Assembly (NCBI GenBank): GCA_003478935.1
Contig: QUFP01000013.1
Span: 43,439-107,438 of the forward strand
Reading direction: 5' to 3'
Source: Firmicutes bacterium AF25-13AC
GTDB lineage: Bacteria; Bacillota; Clostridia; Lachnospirales; Lachnospiraceae
DNA: 64,000 nucleotides
This document shows, one piece after another, positions 29,354 to 38,930 of this stretch. The notes beneath the pieces were generated by a model that did no database searches, was not told where the DNA came from, and saw nothing but the letters and a program-made list of their open reading frames with translations. Every line of letters starts with the position of its first letter. The first letter of the stretch is position 1. Both the position numbers and the translations under genes were made by a program.

Positions 29354-30556
29354 ATGGAAGAACGAATCTATCGAAATATTTGGAAAGAGATAGGAATCAG
29401 CGATGCGCAAGTAGAAGAACGCCTGTCACAATTGATTTCTACATTTTTTTACGATGAAAAAGAACGGCTGTATTTCCCAGTGGGGGATGATATGGCGTAT
29501 ATTGAAGATACAGGAAATAATGATGCACGTACAGAGGGCATGTCTTATGGAATGATGCTTTGTGTGCAGCTAGATATGAAAGAGGAATTTGACCGAATCT
29601 GGAAATGGGCAAAAACATATATGTATATGGAAGAAGGCGAAAATGAAGGCTATTTTGCTTGGTCATGCCAGACAGATGGTACGAAAAATTCTTATGGCCC
29701 GGCTCCAGACGGTGAGGAATATTTTGCCATGGCTTTGTTTTTTGCATCACACCGTTGGGGGGATGGAGAAGGTATTTTTGCATATGAAAAAGAAGCAAAA
29801 GAGCTGCTTCGCGCCTGCATTCATAAAGGAGAAAATGGCAGACCAGGAGAGCCCATGTGGAATCGTGAAAATAAGCAGATTTTGTTTGTGCCAGGATCAC
29901 CATTTACTGATCCATCGTATCATTTGCCTCATTTTTATGAGTTGTTTGCAAAGTGGGCGTATGAGGAAGATCGTCTGTTTTGGGCAGAGGCTGCGAAAGT
30001 CAGCCGTGAATTTATGAAGAAGTCAAGTCACCCAAAAACAGGTATGTCGCCAGAGTATGCAGAGTTTGATGGCTCACCTGTAACAAAGGTATTTGAATGG
30101 GGCCGTCACGACTGGTTTTACAGTGATGCCTATCGCACAGCAGCGAATATCGGACTTGACTATTCATGGTTTCAGACAGATGTAGGTCAGACACAGGCGG
30201 TTTCTCGTTTACAGTATACACTTGGCGTGGTAAATAAAGAAAATCCATATATGACATATGAGGTAGACGGTACAGTTTTAGATCAGGAGGCACTTCATCC
30301 GGTAGGACTTCTTGCGACAACGGCAGAGGGAAGTTTGGCGGTGTTAAAGAAGCCATTAGACTTAGATTTGCAGCAGTTGGCAGGAAATTTCTTGGAGGAT
30401 AGGTCAATTTGTGAATCAGATGAGGAAAGGTTAGCTCTCTGGTGGATTAAAACATTTTGGGAGACTCCACTTCGAACTGGAAAACGTCGCTACTATGACA
30501 ACTGCCTGTATATGTTTGCATTTTTGGCGCTGGCCGGAAAGTATCGAATTTGGTAA
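29354..30556 (+). CDS. GH8 reducing-end xylose-releasing exo-oligoxylanase (Rex-like)
   Basis: 400 residues, typical for Rex enzymes. The GH8 acid motif is NNDARTEGMSYGMM with Glu61 as general acid. WKWAKTYMYM, YGPAPDGEEYFAMALFFASHRWGDG and FEWGRHDWFYSDAYRTAANIG are further conserved blocks; the Asp in FYSDAY is the likely base. No signal peptide, so it works in the cytoplasm, removing xylose from the reducing end of imported xylo-oligosaccharides. CAGGAGG is eight bases before the ATG. It is the best substrate marker in the locus and points to xylan. Confidence 0.92.
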   Translation: MEERIYRNIWKEIGISDAQVEERLSQLISTFFYDEKERLYFPVGDDMAYIEDTGNNDARTEGMSYGMMLCVQLDMKEEFDRIWKWAKTYMYMEEGENEGYFAWSCQTDGTKNSYGPAPDGEEYFAMALFFASHRWGDGEGIFAYEKEAKELLRACIHKGENGRPGEPMWNRENKQILFVPGSPFTDPSYHLPHFYELFAKWAYEEDRLFWAEAAKVSREFMKKSSHPKTGMSPEYAEFDGSPVTKVFEWGRHDWFYSDAYRTAANIGLDYSWFQTDVGQTQAVSRLQYTLGVVNKENPYMTYEVDGTVLDQEALHPVGLLATTAEGSLAVLKKPLDLDLQQLAGNFLEDRSICESDEERLALWWIKTFWETPLRTGKRRYYDNCLYMFAFLALAGKYRIW

Positions 30557-30611
30557 TCTATTGGACTGTGATAGTATGACAACTAATCTATAAATTTGTC
30601 GCAAAAATGCA

Positions 30612-30700
30612 GTGACATTGCAAAAAAATGCGCTATAATCATCTGTAGAAGTTTAAATCGTGTGCTTTCGGGGTCTGGGGTCAGTTCTGCCTGACCCCAG
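30612..30700 (+). promoter_or_regulatory. Promoter and leader hairpin ahead of the GH95 gene
   Basis: GTGACA (30612-30617) and TATAAT (30634-30639) are 16 bases apart. The leader then has a perfect 10-bp hairpin, CTGGGGTCAG (30675-30684) / CTGACCCCAG (30691-30700), with loop TTCTGC and no T tract. It may act as an RNA stabiliser or regulator target rather than a terminator. Confidence 0.55.
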
Positions 30701-30753
30701 TCTCTAAATAGGATAGGAAACGGCAACAAAATTTGCAAAAAGGAGAGAGGAAC

Positions 30754-33096
30754 ATGGAAAAATTATGGTATCAAAAGCCAGCAGATGAGTGGGAAGAAGC
30801 GCTACCACTTGGCAACGGACGACTTGGCGCAATGGTATTTGGTCAGATCCAAAAAGAACAGATTCAGGTTAATGAGGAGAGTATTTGGTATGGAAAAAGA
30901 CGGGAACGAATCAATCCAGATGCCAAGGAAAATTTGCCTAAAATCCGAGAATACATTCGAAATGGTCAGATTCAAAAGGCACAGAAACTTATGAGTCTTG
31001 CAATGACTGGATGCCCATATGGCGAACGAATGTATCAGACGCTTGGTGAAATCTCGATTGAGATGGATTTGCCGGAGGAAAAGATAGAAAAGGATGCAGA
31101 TTCTGCTATAAATACAACTTACTATAGAGAGCTTGACCTGTCAAAAGCCGTGTGCCACGTGCAGCATACTTGCGAAAAAATCGAATGCAAAACGATGAAG
31201 ATTGAGCGCACTTATTTTATCTCACATCCAGATGACTGCATGATTGTTCATATGAAGGCAAGCGGCGGTCAACTAAGCTTTGTCGCAAAATTGGACTGTG
31301 ATAAATATTTTGATTCGGTTGGAAAATGCGATGATCACACAATTTTTCTAAGCGGAAATCTCGGAAAAGATGCACCTGAATTTGCAATGTGCCTTCGGGC
31401 AAAAGTCGTTGGTGGAAGCGTGAAAACGATTGGACAAAGTTTGCTAGTGGAGAAGGCAGATGAAGTGATTTTATATTTTGGCGCAGATAGTAGCTTCCAT
31501 TACTCAGAGGAGGAAGTGAAAGAATGGGCAGATCCACAGCAAAAATTGGTGGAAAAGTTAATTGCTCATTTGGATCTGGTAATGGAAAAAGATTATGAAA
31601 AAGTATTAATGGCACATATTCAAGATTATCAGTCTCTGTACAATCGTGTGTCATTTCAATTAAAAGAAGAGAAAAGCATAGAAGCACTTGCAACTGACGA
31701 GCGACTTTTGAGAGTAAAAGACGGCGGTGAAGACATTGGACTTTCAAAGCTTTTGTTTGATTATGGTCGATATCTATTGATTTCGTGCAGCAGACCAGGT
31801 ACGCTTCCAGCGAATCTTCAAGGAATCTGGAACAAAGAATTTCGCCCAGCTTGGGACAGCAAATATACGATCAATATCAATACAGAGATGAACTATTGGC
31901 CAGCTGAAAGTTGTGCTCTTTCTGAGTGTCATCAGCCACTATTTGATCATCTAGAGAGAATGAGAAATCATGGACGAAAGGTAGCAAGAGAAATGTATGG
32001 CTGCAGAGGTTTTGTGGCTCATCACAATACTGATATCTATGCAGACTGTGCACCGCAGGATAATTGCATGTCGTCCACATTTTGGGTGATGGGCGCTGCA
32101 TGGCTTTGCACTCATCTTTGGACTCACTATGCGTATACAAAAGATCAGGACTTTTTACTCAAAGCGTATCCGATCATGGCAGAGGCAGCTTTATTTTTCT
32201 TAGATTATATGGAAGAAAAGAACGGAGATCTTGTCACGAATCCGTCTTCATCACCGGAAAATACTTATATTATGCCAAATGGAGAGAGCGGCTGTGTATG
32301 CATCGGTTCTGCCATGGATATGGAAATTCTTCGTGATCTATTTACAGAATGTTGCGAGGCAGCTAAAATCTTGAAAGAAAAGATAAATACTTGTGTAATT
32401 CCAAGTGTGACTAATGTGTCACTTCTTCAAGGCCAGATTGAGGAAGCTTTAAAAAAGATTCCACCGATTCGCATTGATTCAACTGGACGAATCATGGAGT
32501 GGATGGAGGAGTATGAGGAAAAAGAGCTGGGGCATCGCCATATGTCTCATCTGTATGCATTGTACCCGTCGGATCAGATCAGTGTCGATCATACACCAGA
32601 GCTTGCAGAGGCTGCAAAGAAAACACTAAAAATGCGTTTGTCACATGGTGGTGGTCATACTGGATGGAGCCGTGCATGGATCATTAATTTTTATGCAAAG
32701 CTTCGAGATGCAGAGAGTGCAGCAGAAAACATTCGCCTGATGCTTACAAACTCGACTTATCCAAATCTGTTTGATCGTCATCCACCGTTCCAGATTGATG
32801 GAAACTTTGGTGTGACAGCAGCGATTGCGCAGATGCTTGTTCAGAGCGGAGAAAACGAGATCATTTTGCTTCCATCATTGCCAAGGCAGTGGGCAGACGG
32901 AAGCGTGAAAGGACTTCGTGTAGTAGGAAATGCTTCGGTTGATTTGGCATGGAAGGATGGAAAATTGGTTGAATTTGCAATCTATGCAGACAGTGAATAC
33001 AACGGAACACTTGTTTATGGGAAAAAGAAGAGTTTGATTTACATTGAAAAAGGAAAAAGCATTCAAGTAAATGGGCAGCTTGAGCAGAAAAAGTAA
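30754..33096 (+). CDS. GH95 alpha-L-fucosidase/galactosidase
   Basis: 780 residues from the ATG at 30754 (AGGAGAGAGG just upstream; a TTG at 30733 is less likely). WYQKPADEWEEALPLGNGRLGAMVFG is the GH95 N-terminus. WNKEFRPAWDSKYTININTEMNYWPAE contains the substrate-binding Asn pair, EWMEEYEEKELGHRHMSHLYALYP the acidic catalytic region, and QIDGNFGVTAAIAQML the second catalytic Asp. It is cytoplasmic (no signal). The family removes alpha-1,2-L-fucose, or L-galactose in some members known from complex xylans. In this context the second is worth considering. Confidence 0.92.
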   Translation: MEKLWYQKPADEWEEALPLGNGRLGAMVFGQIQKEQIQVNEESIWYGKRRERINPDAKENLPKIREYIRNGQIQKAQKLMSLAMTGCPYGERMYQTLGEISIEMDLPEEKIEKDADSAINTTYYRELDLSKAVCHVQHTCEKIECKTMKIERTYFISHPDDCMIVHMKASGGQLSFVAKLDCDKYFDSVGKCDDHTIFLSGNLGKDAPEFAMCLRAKVVGGSVKTIGQSLLVEKADEVILYFGADSSFHYSEEEVKEWADPQQKLVEKLIAHLDLVMEKDYEKVLMAHIQDYQSLYNRVSFQLKEEKSIEALATDERLLRVKDGGEDIGLSKLLFDYGRYLLISCSRPGTLPANLQGIWNKEFRPAWDSKYTININTEMNYWPAESCALSECHQPLFDHLERMRNHGRKVAREMYGCRGFVAHHNTDIYADCAPQDNCMSSTFWVMGAAWLCTHLWTHYAYTKDQDFLLKAYPIMAEAALFFLDYMEEKNGDLVTNPSSSPENTYIMPNGESGCVCIGSAMDMEILRDLFTECCEAAKILKEKINTCVIPSVTNVSLLQGQIEEALKKIPPIRIDSTGRIMEWMEEYEEKELGHRHMSHLYALYPSDQISVDHTPELAEAAKKTLKMRLSHGGGHTGWSRAWIINFYAKLRDAESAAENIRLMLTNSTYPNLFDRHPPFQIDGNFGVTAAIAQMLVQSGENEIILLPSLPRQWADGSVKGLRVVGNASVDLAWKDGKLVEFAIYADSEYNGTLVYGKKKSLIYIEKGKSIQVNGQLEQKK

Positions 33097-33129
33097 GAAT
33101 ATATTTGAAAAAGGAAGAAGAAAAAGAGA

Positions 33130-34692
33130 ATGGAAATGAAAAAAAAGATAACAGCAAAAAATCCCATTATTGATTCCGATTTTCCAGATCCAGATATCAT
33201 ACGAGTTGGAGACACCTACTATATGGCTAGCACAACGATGCATTTTATGCCGGGTTGTGTGATCTTGCGTTCCTACGATCTGGTAAGATGGGAAATTCTG
33301 TCACATGCCTATCAAGAACTTGACAATACGCCACGCTATTATATGGAAGGAAACCAAAATATTTATGGTGAAGGCATGTGGGCACCTACATTTCGATACC
33401 ATAAGGGTACCTATTATATTGTATTTACTGCGAACGACACTCATAAGTCTCATCTGTTAACAGCGAGTGATCCAAAAGGACCGTGGGAAAATCGAACAAT
33501 TGAGGGTTGGTATTATGACAGTGGCTTATTCTTTGATGACGACGATCAAGTTTATATTGTGCATGGACAAAAAACACTTTTTTTAACTCAGTTAAATGAA
33601 GATTTGTCGGGACCAAAGGAAAATGGCTTAAAACGAATCGTGGTACAGGATAGAGAAGATGCCGATCTTGGCTACGAGGGTTCTCATATGTATAAAAGGA
33701 ATGGAAAATACTATATTTTTACCTGTCATATGGAAAAAGGAAAGAAAAAAACTGAGGACTGCTTCGTGTCAGATTCTCTTACAGGAGAATTTATCGGAGG
33801 CTGCGTTATTGACGATGATTGCGGCTACCATGGCCTTGGCGTAGCGCAGGGAGGTATGATTGATACGCCGAATGGAGATTGGTATGCATTTATGTTTCAG
33901 GATCGAGGTGCGTTAGGGCGAGCTCCTGTGTTAATTCCGATGCAGTTTGAACGGGATTTTCCTGTAATTGGAGAAAAAGGAAAAGTTCCAAAAGAGATTC
34001 AAGTGCCAGATACAGGTCACATTTATGAGAAGCTCAATGGAAGCGATGATTTTTCCTATCTACCAGATGAAAAAGGCGAGGTCCATTTGAAATGCTTTTG
34101 GGAATGGAATCACCAATCAATTGATACGGCTTGGTCAGTTACAGAAAATCCAGGGCATCTTCGGCTACATTCAAAGAAGATTTCCCCAACTTTATTTCAA
34201 GCATATAATACGCTAACCCAGCGCACGGTTGGACCTAAATGTGCAGCAGAGGTAACAGTTGATTTCTCACAGATGAAAGATGGCGATGTGGCAGGAATTA
34301 GTACATTTATTGGAAACTACGGTTTTATCGGAGTAAAAAAAGAAAAAGACCAGTATTATTTAATTATGATGGGGCGTCCGGCGAAGGACACCAGCGTGTT
34401 TGGACAGTTTGAATATGAAAATCCAGGCATTGAATATCAGAGGGTTCCAATAAGCGATACATCAGTTTGTCTTCGCGCAGAGGCCGACTTTACTGACAAG
34501 AAAGATTTGGCATCCTTTTTCTATAAAAATCGAGAAGGTTGGCAGAAGCTTGGCATTGACCAGCCAATGTATTTTAAGATGGATTTGTTTACTGGATGCC
34601 GTTTTGGATTGTTTTATTATTCGACAAAGAAAACTGATGGATTTGTAGACTTTTCTAAATTCCAATTTTTTGAGCCAAAGGAGGAAAGATGA
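33130..34692 (+). CDS. GH43 beta-xylosidase/alpha-L-arabinofuranosidase
   Basis: 520 residues. The five-bladed propeller domain (about 1-300) begins NPIIDSDFPDPDIIRVGDTYY, with the likely base Asp20. YYDSGLFFDDDDQVYIVHG has the pKa-modulating Asp, and LGYEGSHMYKRNGKYYIF the acid Glu. The C-terminal 200 residues form a beta-sandwich (FSQMKDGDVAGISTFIGNYGFIGVKK) typical of GH43 subfamilies acting on arabinoxylan. No signal peptide. The stop overlaps the next gene by four bases (ATGA). A second ATG six bases downstream is an alternative start. Confidence 0.92.
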   Translation: MEMKKKITAKNPIIDSDFPDPDIIRVGDTYYMASTTMHFMPGCVILRSYDLVRWEILSHAYQELDNTPRYYMEGNQNIYGEGMWAPTFRYHKGTYYIVFTANDTHKSHLLTASDPKGPWENRTIEGWYYDSGLFFDDDDQVYIVHGQKTLFLTQLNEDLSGPKENGLKRIVVQDREDADLGYEGSHMYKRNGKYYIFTCHMEKGKKKTEDCFVSDSLTGEFIGGCVIDDDCGYHGLGVAQGGMIDTPNGDWYAFMFQDRGALGRAPVLIPMQFERDFPVIGEKGKVPKEIQVPDTGHIYEKLNGSDDFSYLPDEKGEVHLKCFWEWNHQSIDTAWSVTENPGHLRLHSKKISPTLFQAYNTLTQRTVGPKCAAEVTVDFSQMKDGDVAGISTFIGNYGFIGVKKEKDQYYLIMMGRPAKDTSVFGQFEYENPGIEYQRVPISDTSVCLRAEADFTDKKDLASFFYKNREGWQKLGIDQPMYFKMDLFTGCRFGLFYYSTKKTDGFVDFSKFQFFEPKEER

Positions 34693-37295
34693 GAGAGTGT
34701 CGTTTATTAAATAACAATTGGAAATTTACCTATGGAGATCAGGTAACTGCCACAAGTGAAGAGATTGCAAGCTGGCAGGACATTGGACTGCCGCATTCAT
34801 TTGGTATTCCATATTTTATGGAAAAAGAATTCTATGTTGGATATGGAACTTACTCAACATGGATTTCATTGTCGGAGGAAGACTGTAAAAAAAGACTTCG
34901 ATTGGAATTTTTAGGTGTTTTTCAAAAAGCGCGTGTTTATTTAAATGGAGAAAAAGTTGGGGAGCATAGAGGTGGTTACACACCATTTTTGGTAGAACTT
35001 ACAAATGTGGCTCGTCCAGGAAAAAATCATTTGATTGTCAGCGTGGACAATCTGTGGGATGCGAGGCTTGCTCCGCGTGCAGGAGAGCATCAATTTAATG
35101 GCGGTATTTACCGTGATGTGCAGCTGATTGTAACAGAATTTTGCGGCATTGACGAATACGGGGTATTTGTACAGACAACGAAGCTTGAAAGAGAAAATGA
35201 AGATCAGAATGGATGGAATGCAACAGTAAAAATTGAGACGCAGGTATTTGATCAGCGCTCTGATATTGGAGAATATCAAAACAATGGGCTATCCCAGATG
35301 CAAGAACCACTTTTTCTTGAAACTTGCATTTTGGATGGAGAAACTGTGCTGGCAAAAGAAATCTCACGAATCAACATGAAAACGGAAGGAGAGATTGATT
35401 CTGAAAAGAAGGATCGTAACAGTACTTCAAGTCTGAATTCGAAGACAATTACTCAGCAAATTTCATTGTCAGGTATACAACCGTGGTCACCGAATTTGCC
35501 TAAATTGTATACAGTAGTCAGCCGTGTGAGCTACAATGGAATTTTAGTTGACTGTGTGCAAACAAAATTTGGCATTCGAACAGTACGATTTGACAAAGAC
35601 AATGGATTTTTCTTAAATGGAGAGCATTTTGCCATTTTAGGAGCCAATGTGCATCAGGATCATGCTGGATGGGCCGATGCTGTTACGCGTGCCGGTATTC
35701 GAAGAGATATTCGTATGATAAAAGAGTGTGGCATGAACACGATTCGCGGTTCTCACTATCCACATCATCCATATTTTGCACAGGTTTGCGATGAGGAGGG
35801 AATCCTATTTTGGTCTGAGATGTGTTTCTGGGGAACTGGTGGTGACAAAAGAGATGGCTTTTGGGTATCAAGCGCCTATCCTCCAAAAGAGGAGGATCAA
35901 AAAGACTTTGAGAAAAGCTGCTTAGATCAGCTAGAGGAGATGATCCAGTCTCAGCGCAGTCATCCATCTATTATCTGCTGGAGCATGTGCAACGAAGTTT
36001 TCTTTACCGATGCACCAGTAAAAGATAAGGCAAAAGAACTAATTCGAAAAATGGTAGAGCGTTCTCATGAGCTTGATCCATCAAGACCAGCAGCAGTGGG
36101 CGGTGCGCAGAGAGATGGATTTGACGTGCTAGGAGATCTGGCAGGTTACAATGGGGATGGAGCTGCATTGTATCATGATCCAGGCTTTCCGAATTTGGTT
36201 TCTGAATATGGAAGCAGCATAGAGACGCGCCCAGGAAAATTTGAGCCGCGATTCACCGATGGAACTGAGATTGACTATCCGTGGCGAAGCGGAAAGATTT
36301 TGTGGTGCGGCTTTCATCATGGAAGTATTTTTGATGGCATGGGTTCAATGGGAATGATCGATTATTATCGTTTGCCGCTTGATTGCTGGTACTGGTATCG
36401 AGAGCATCTGGCAGGGAAAAAGGCGCCAAAGTCAAAGAAAAAAGGCACTCCTTATCAGATCCGTCTAAGCAGCGATGTTAATAGATTTCGTGCAAACGGA
36501 CAGGAGGATGCATGGATTTGTGCAGAACTTTTGGATCAAGAAGGAAATCCAATCTCAAATGAAATCGAGCTGACGTTCACAGTGGAAAAGGGAGACGGTA
36601 TTTTTCCAACTGGAAAGACAATCACGTTCTCACCAGAAAAGAAAAATATGATAGATGGCCTTGCAGCAATTGAATTTCGAAGCTGGTATGGCGGTGAAAA
36701 TGTGATTTGTGCAACAGCAGATGGTGTAAAATCTGCAAAGATTTGTATTTGGGCAGATGGAGAGCCAAAGCCCAAGAACACGGTATTAAATCCGATGCTT
36801 CCACCGCCATATACAGTAGGAGAGCCGAAGCCAAAGGAAACGTATGATGAGGCAAAGAGACGTCCAGTATTTGCTGATAGCTTTGAGATCGGGCATGAGC
36901 CTTATTTTGTGACGGCAGAGGAAGAAGGCAATTGGCTGCCAAAAATGACAAATTCATTAAAGCATTTGTCAGAACAGACGCATTGGGTTATGGTTGACCT
37001 TGAAGGTGTCAGACGGATCAACCAACTAGAGGTTATCTTTGAAGATGAGCCAGATGCACTGGAAAAATCAAAAAAGAACTTGCCACAGACAATTGTGGCA
37101 GAACTTCGCTCAGATTTAGAGTGGGAGAAGGTTATATTAAAAAGGAAAAAAGAAAATCAGAAAGGAAACGATTGCAAAGAGTGCTATCAGGCAGAGGGAA
37201 TCTACTTTACTCGCTATTTTAGAATTGACTGGAATCAAACCAAACTGCCTGTAGCGCAAATCCATCTTTGGACAGGAGGAGAAGAGAATGAATGA
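34689..37295 (+). CDS. GH2-family glycoside hydrolase
   Basis: 868 residues. Sugar-binding and immunoglobulin-like domains occupy about 1-290 (LNGEKVGEHRGGYTPFLVELT). The TIM barrel (about 300-590) has RGSHYPHHPYFAQVCDEEGILFWSE. The acid/base is Glu in CWSMCNEVFF and the nucleophile is Glu in NLVSEYGSS. A later Ig-like region and a C-terminal discoidin-like domain (HWVMVDLEGVRRINQLEVIF) follow. Activity could be beta-galactosidase, glucuronidase or arabinosidase; the sequence does not decide. AAAGGAGG precedes it, inside the GH43 gene end. Cytoplasmic. Confidence 0.9.
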   Translation: MRECRLLNNNWKFTYGDQVTATSEEIASWQDIGLPHSFGIPYFMEKEFYVGYGTYSTWISLSEEDCKKRLRLEFLGVFQKARVYLNGEKVGEHRGGYTPFLVELTNVARPGKNHLIVSVDNLWDARLAPRAGEHQFNGGIYRDVQLIVTEFCGIDEYGVFVQTTKLERENEDQNGWNATVKIETQVFDQRSDIGEYQNNGLSQMQEPLFLETCILDGETVLAKEISRINMKTEGEIDSEKKDRNSTSSLNSKTITQQISLSGIQPWSPNLPKLYTVVSRVSYNGILVDCVQTKFGIRTVRFDKDNGFFLNGEHFAILGANVHQDHAGWADAVTRAGIRRDIRMIKECGMNTIRGSHYPHHPYFAQVCDEEGILFWSEMCFWGTGGDKRDGFWVSSAYPPKEEDQKDFEKSCLDQLEEMIQSQRSHPSIICWSMCNEVFFTDAPVKDKAKELIRKMVERSHELDPSRPAAVGGAQRDGFDVLGDLAGYNGDGAALYHDPGFPNLVSEYGSSIETRPGKFEPRFTDGTEIDYPWRSGKILWCGFHHGSIFDGMGSMGMIDYYRLPLDCWYWYREHLAGKKAPKSKKKGTPYQIRLSSDVNRFRANGQEDAWICAELLDQEGNPISNEIELTFTVEKGDGIFPTGKTITFSPEKKNMIDGLAAIEFRSWYGGENVICATADGVKSAKICIWADGEPKPKNTVLNPMLPPPYTVGEPKPKETYDEAKRRPVFADSFEIGHEPYFVTAEEEGNWLPKMTNSLKHLSEQTHWVMVDLEGVRRINQLEVIFEDEPDALEKSKKNLPQTIVAELRSDLEWEKVILKRKKENQKGNDCKECYQAEGIYFTRYFRIDWNQTKLPVAQIHLWTGGEENE

Positions 37296-38832
37296 AGTGA
37301 TTCAAAAAAACATTCAAATTGAAGAAAACAAAGAATATGTATTCCGTAATCAGGTAGATTTCTGCATTGGAACAGGACGAATGGGACTTGCGCTGACAAA
37401 AGAATATCAGGAGCAGCTGTCACTTGTACAAAAGGAGATTGGCTTTTCTCATATCAGAGGTCATGGACTATTTTGTGATGATATAGGTATTTATCAGGAA
37501 ACGCCAGAAGGTGAGTCAGAGTACAATTTTACATATCTTGACCGTGTGATGGACAGCTATATCTCGCTTGGTTTGCGTCCATTTTTGGAGCTTGGCTTTA
37601 TGCCGCAGAAAATGGCATCAGGAACGCAGACTATCTTTTACTGGAAGGGAAACACAACACCGCCAGCAAGCTACAAGAAATGGACTGATATGGTAACGGC
37701 GCTTTTGTCTCATCTTTGTGAGCGCTATACCACCGATGAAGTTGTTACTTGGCCAATTGAAGTATGGAATGAGCCAAATCTGCCAGGATTCTGGGAAAAT
37801 GCAGATATGCCTGAGTATTTCAAACTGTTTCATATAACATTTGATGCAATAAAAAAGTTAGACAGCAGATTTTTAGTTGGCGGACCAGCTGTGTGCGGAG
37901 GAACCGATGAAGTGTGGATCCGTTCCTTTATGGAATATTGTGAAACAAATGATCTTGCCGTAGATTTTGTAACAAGACATCACTATACCTCCGAGCCACC
38001 AAAGACACAAGGACATTACAGCTATATTGAGCTGATGGATCCAGAGGATGGCTTTGCCAATCTTCATACGACAAGAGAGATTATTGACAGTTTCCCTCGC
38101 TTTAAGGGACTGCCAATTCACATTACGGAGTTTAACACTTCATATGTGCCAAACTGCCCAATTCACGATACAAATCAAAATGCAGCATACATTGCGCATC
38201 AGCTTTCGCGCCTTGGTGATGATAACGAATCATATTCATACTGGACGTTTGGTGATGTATTTGAAGAGTTTGGTGTACCGTTTACTCCATTTCATGGCGG
38301 TTTTGGCCTTGTCGCAAACGGCTGTATTCCAAAGCCAACTTTCTGGACATTTGCTTTCTTTAAAAAGTTAAAAGAGAAGAAAGGTATCTGTGTCTACAAG
38401 GATGAAACTTGTGTTGTGATGAAATATGAAGATGGTTCTTACAGGGGAATTGCATGGAATGCGACGAGGAATCGTTCTGGAAAAGATCTTTGTTTAAATC
38501 TGACGATACCAACCACTCAGTCAGCCTCCACGGATGCATATCTATTTCTGACGCAGACAGTCGATGAAGAGAACTGTAATCCGCTAAAGGTATGGCATGA
38601 TCTTGGTGAACCGGCAAACCCGACAAAAGATCAGATTGATCTTTTAAAGCAGACAGCCCGTCCACAGATTCACACCGAGCGTATGGTACCTGTATCAATG
38701 CCAGAATCACACATTTCGATTGAACTAAATATCAAGGAAAATGGTGTTGTTTACTTTTCTATTGAACCAAAACCACTTCATCCAGATCGTGGCTACTCAT
38801 ATGAGCTCGTAATGCAGTATGAAAAAAGATAA
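37288..38832 (+). CDS. GH39 beta-xylosidase
   Basis: 514 residues. The TIM barrel carries acid/base Glu in PIEVWNEPNLPGFWEN (about residue 160) and nucleophile Glu in LPIHITEFNTSYVPNCPIHDTN (about 280). YWTFGDVFEEFGVPFTPFHGGFGL is a family block. A C-terminal beta-sandwich follows. No signal peptide, so it trims xylose from the non-reducing end of imported oligomers, complementing the GH8 enzyme. It overlaps the GH2 gene by eight bases, and GGAGGAGAAG is its ribosome binding site. It is the last gene of the hydrolase operon. Confidence 0.93.
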   Translation: MNEVIQKNIQIEENKEYVFRNQVDFCIGTGRMGLALTKEYQEQLSLVQKEIGFSHIRGHGLFCDDIGIYQETPEGESEYNFTYLDRVMDSYISLGLRPFLELGFMPQKMASGTQTIFYWKGNTTPPASYKKWTDMVTALLSHLCERYTTDEVVTWPIEVWNEPNLPGFWENADMPEYFKLFHITFDAIKKLDSRFLVGGPAVCGGTDEVWIRSFMEYCETNDLAVDFVTRHHYTSEPPKTQGHYSYIELMDPEDGFANLHTTREIIDSFPRFKGLPIHITEFNTSYVPNCPIHDTNQNAAYIAHQLSRLGDDNESYSYWTFGDVFEEFGVPFTPFHGGFGLVANGCIPKPTFWTFAFFKKLKEKKGICVYKDETCVVMKYEDGSYRGIAWNATRNRSGKDLCLNLTIPTTQSASTDAYLFLTQTVDEENCNPLKVWHDLGEPANPTKDQIDLLKQTARPQIHTERMVPVSMPESHISIELNIKENGVVYFSIEPKPLHPDRGYSYELVMQYEKR

Positions 38833-38866
38833 GGCAAAAAGGTAAAAATACCGTAAAAATCGCATA

Positions 38867-38924
38867 TTGTCAAAAAAAACTCCTTTGCTGTATAATGAAC
38901 AATGTAAAAAACAGCAAAGGAGTT
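38867..38924 (+). promoter_or_regulatory. Promoter with a 14-bp perfect inverted repeat before the ABC exporter
   Basis: TTGTCA (38867-38872) and TATAAT (38891-38896) are 18 bases apart. AACTCCTTTGCTGT (38878-38891) is the exact reverse complement of ACAGCAAAGGAGTT (38911-38924), with 19 bases between. One arm lies in the promoter spacer, the other covers the ribosome binding site (AAAGGAG). This looks like an operator for a dimeric repressor; a read-through transcript could also hide the ribosome binding site. Confidence 0.7.
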
Positions 38925-38930
38925 GAATTT

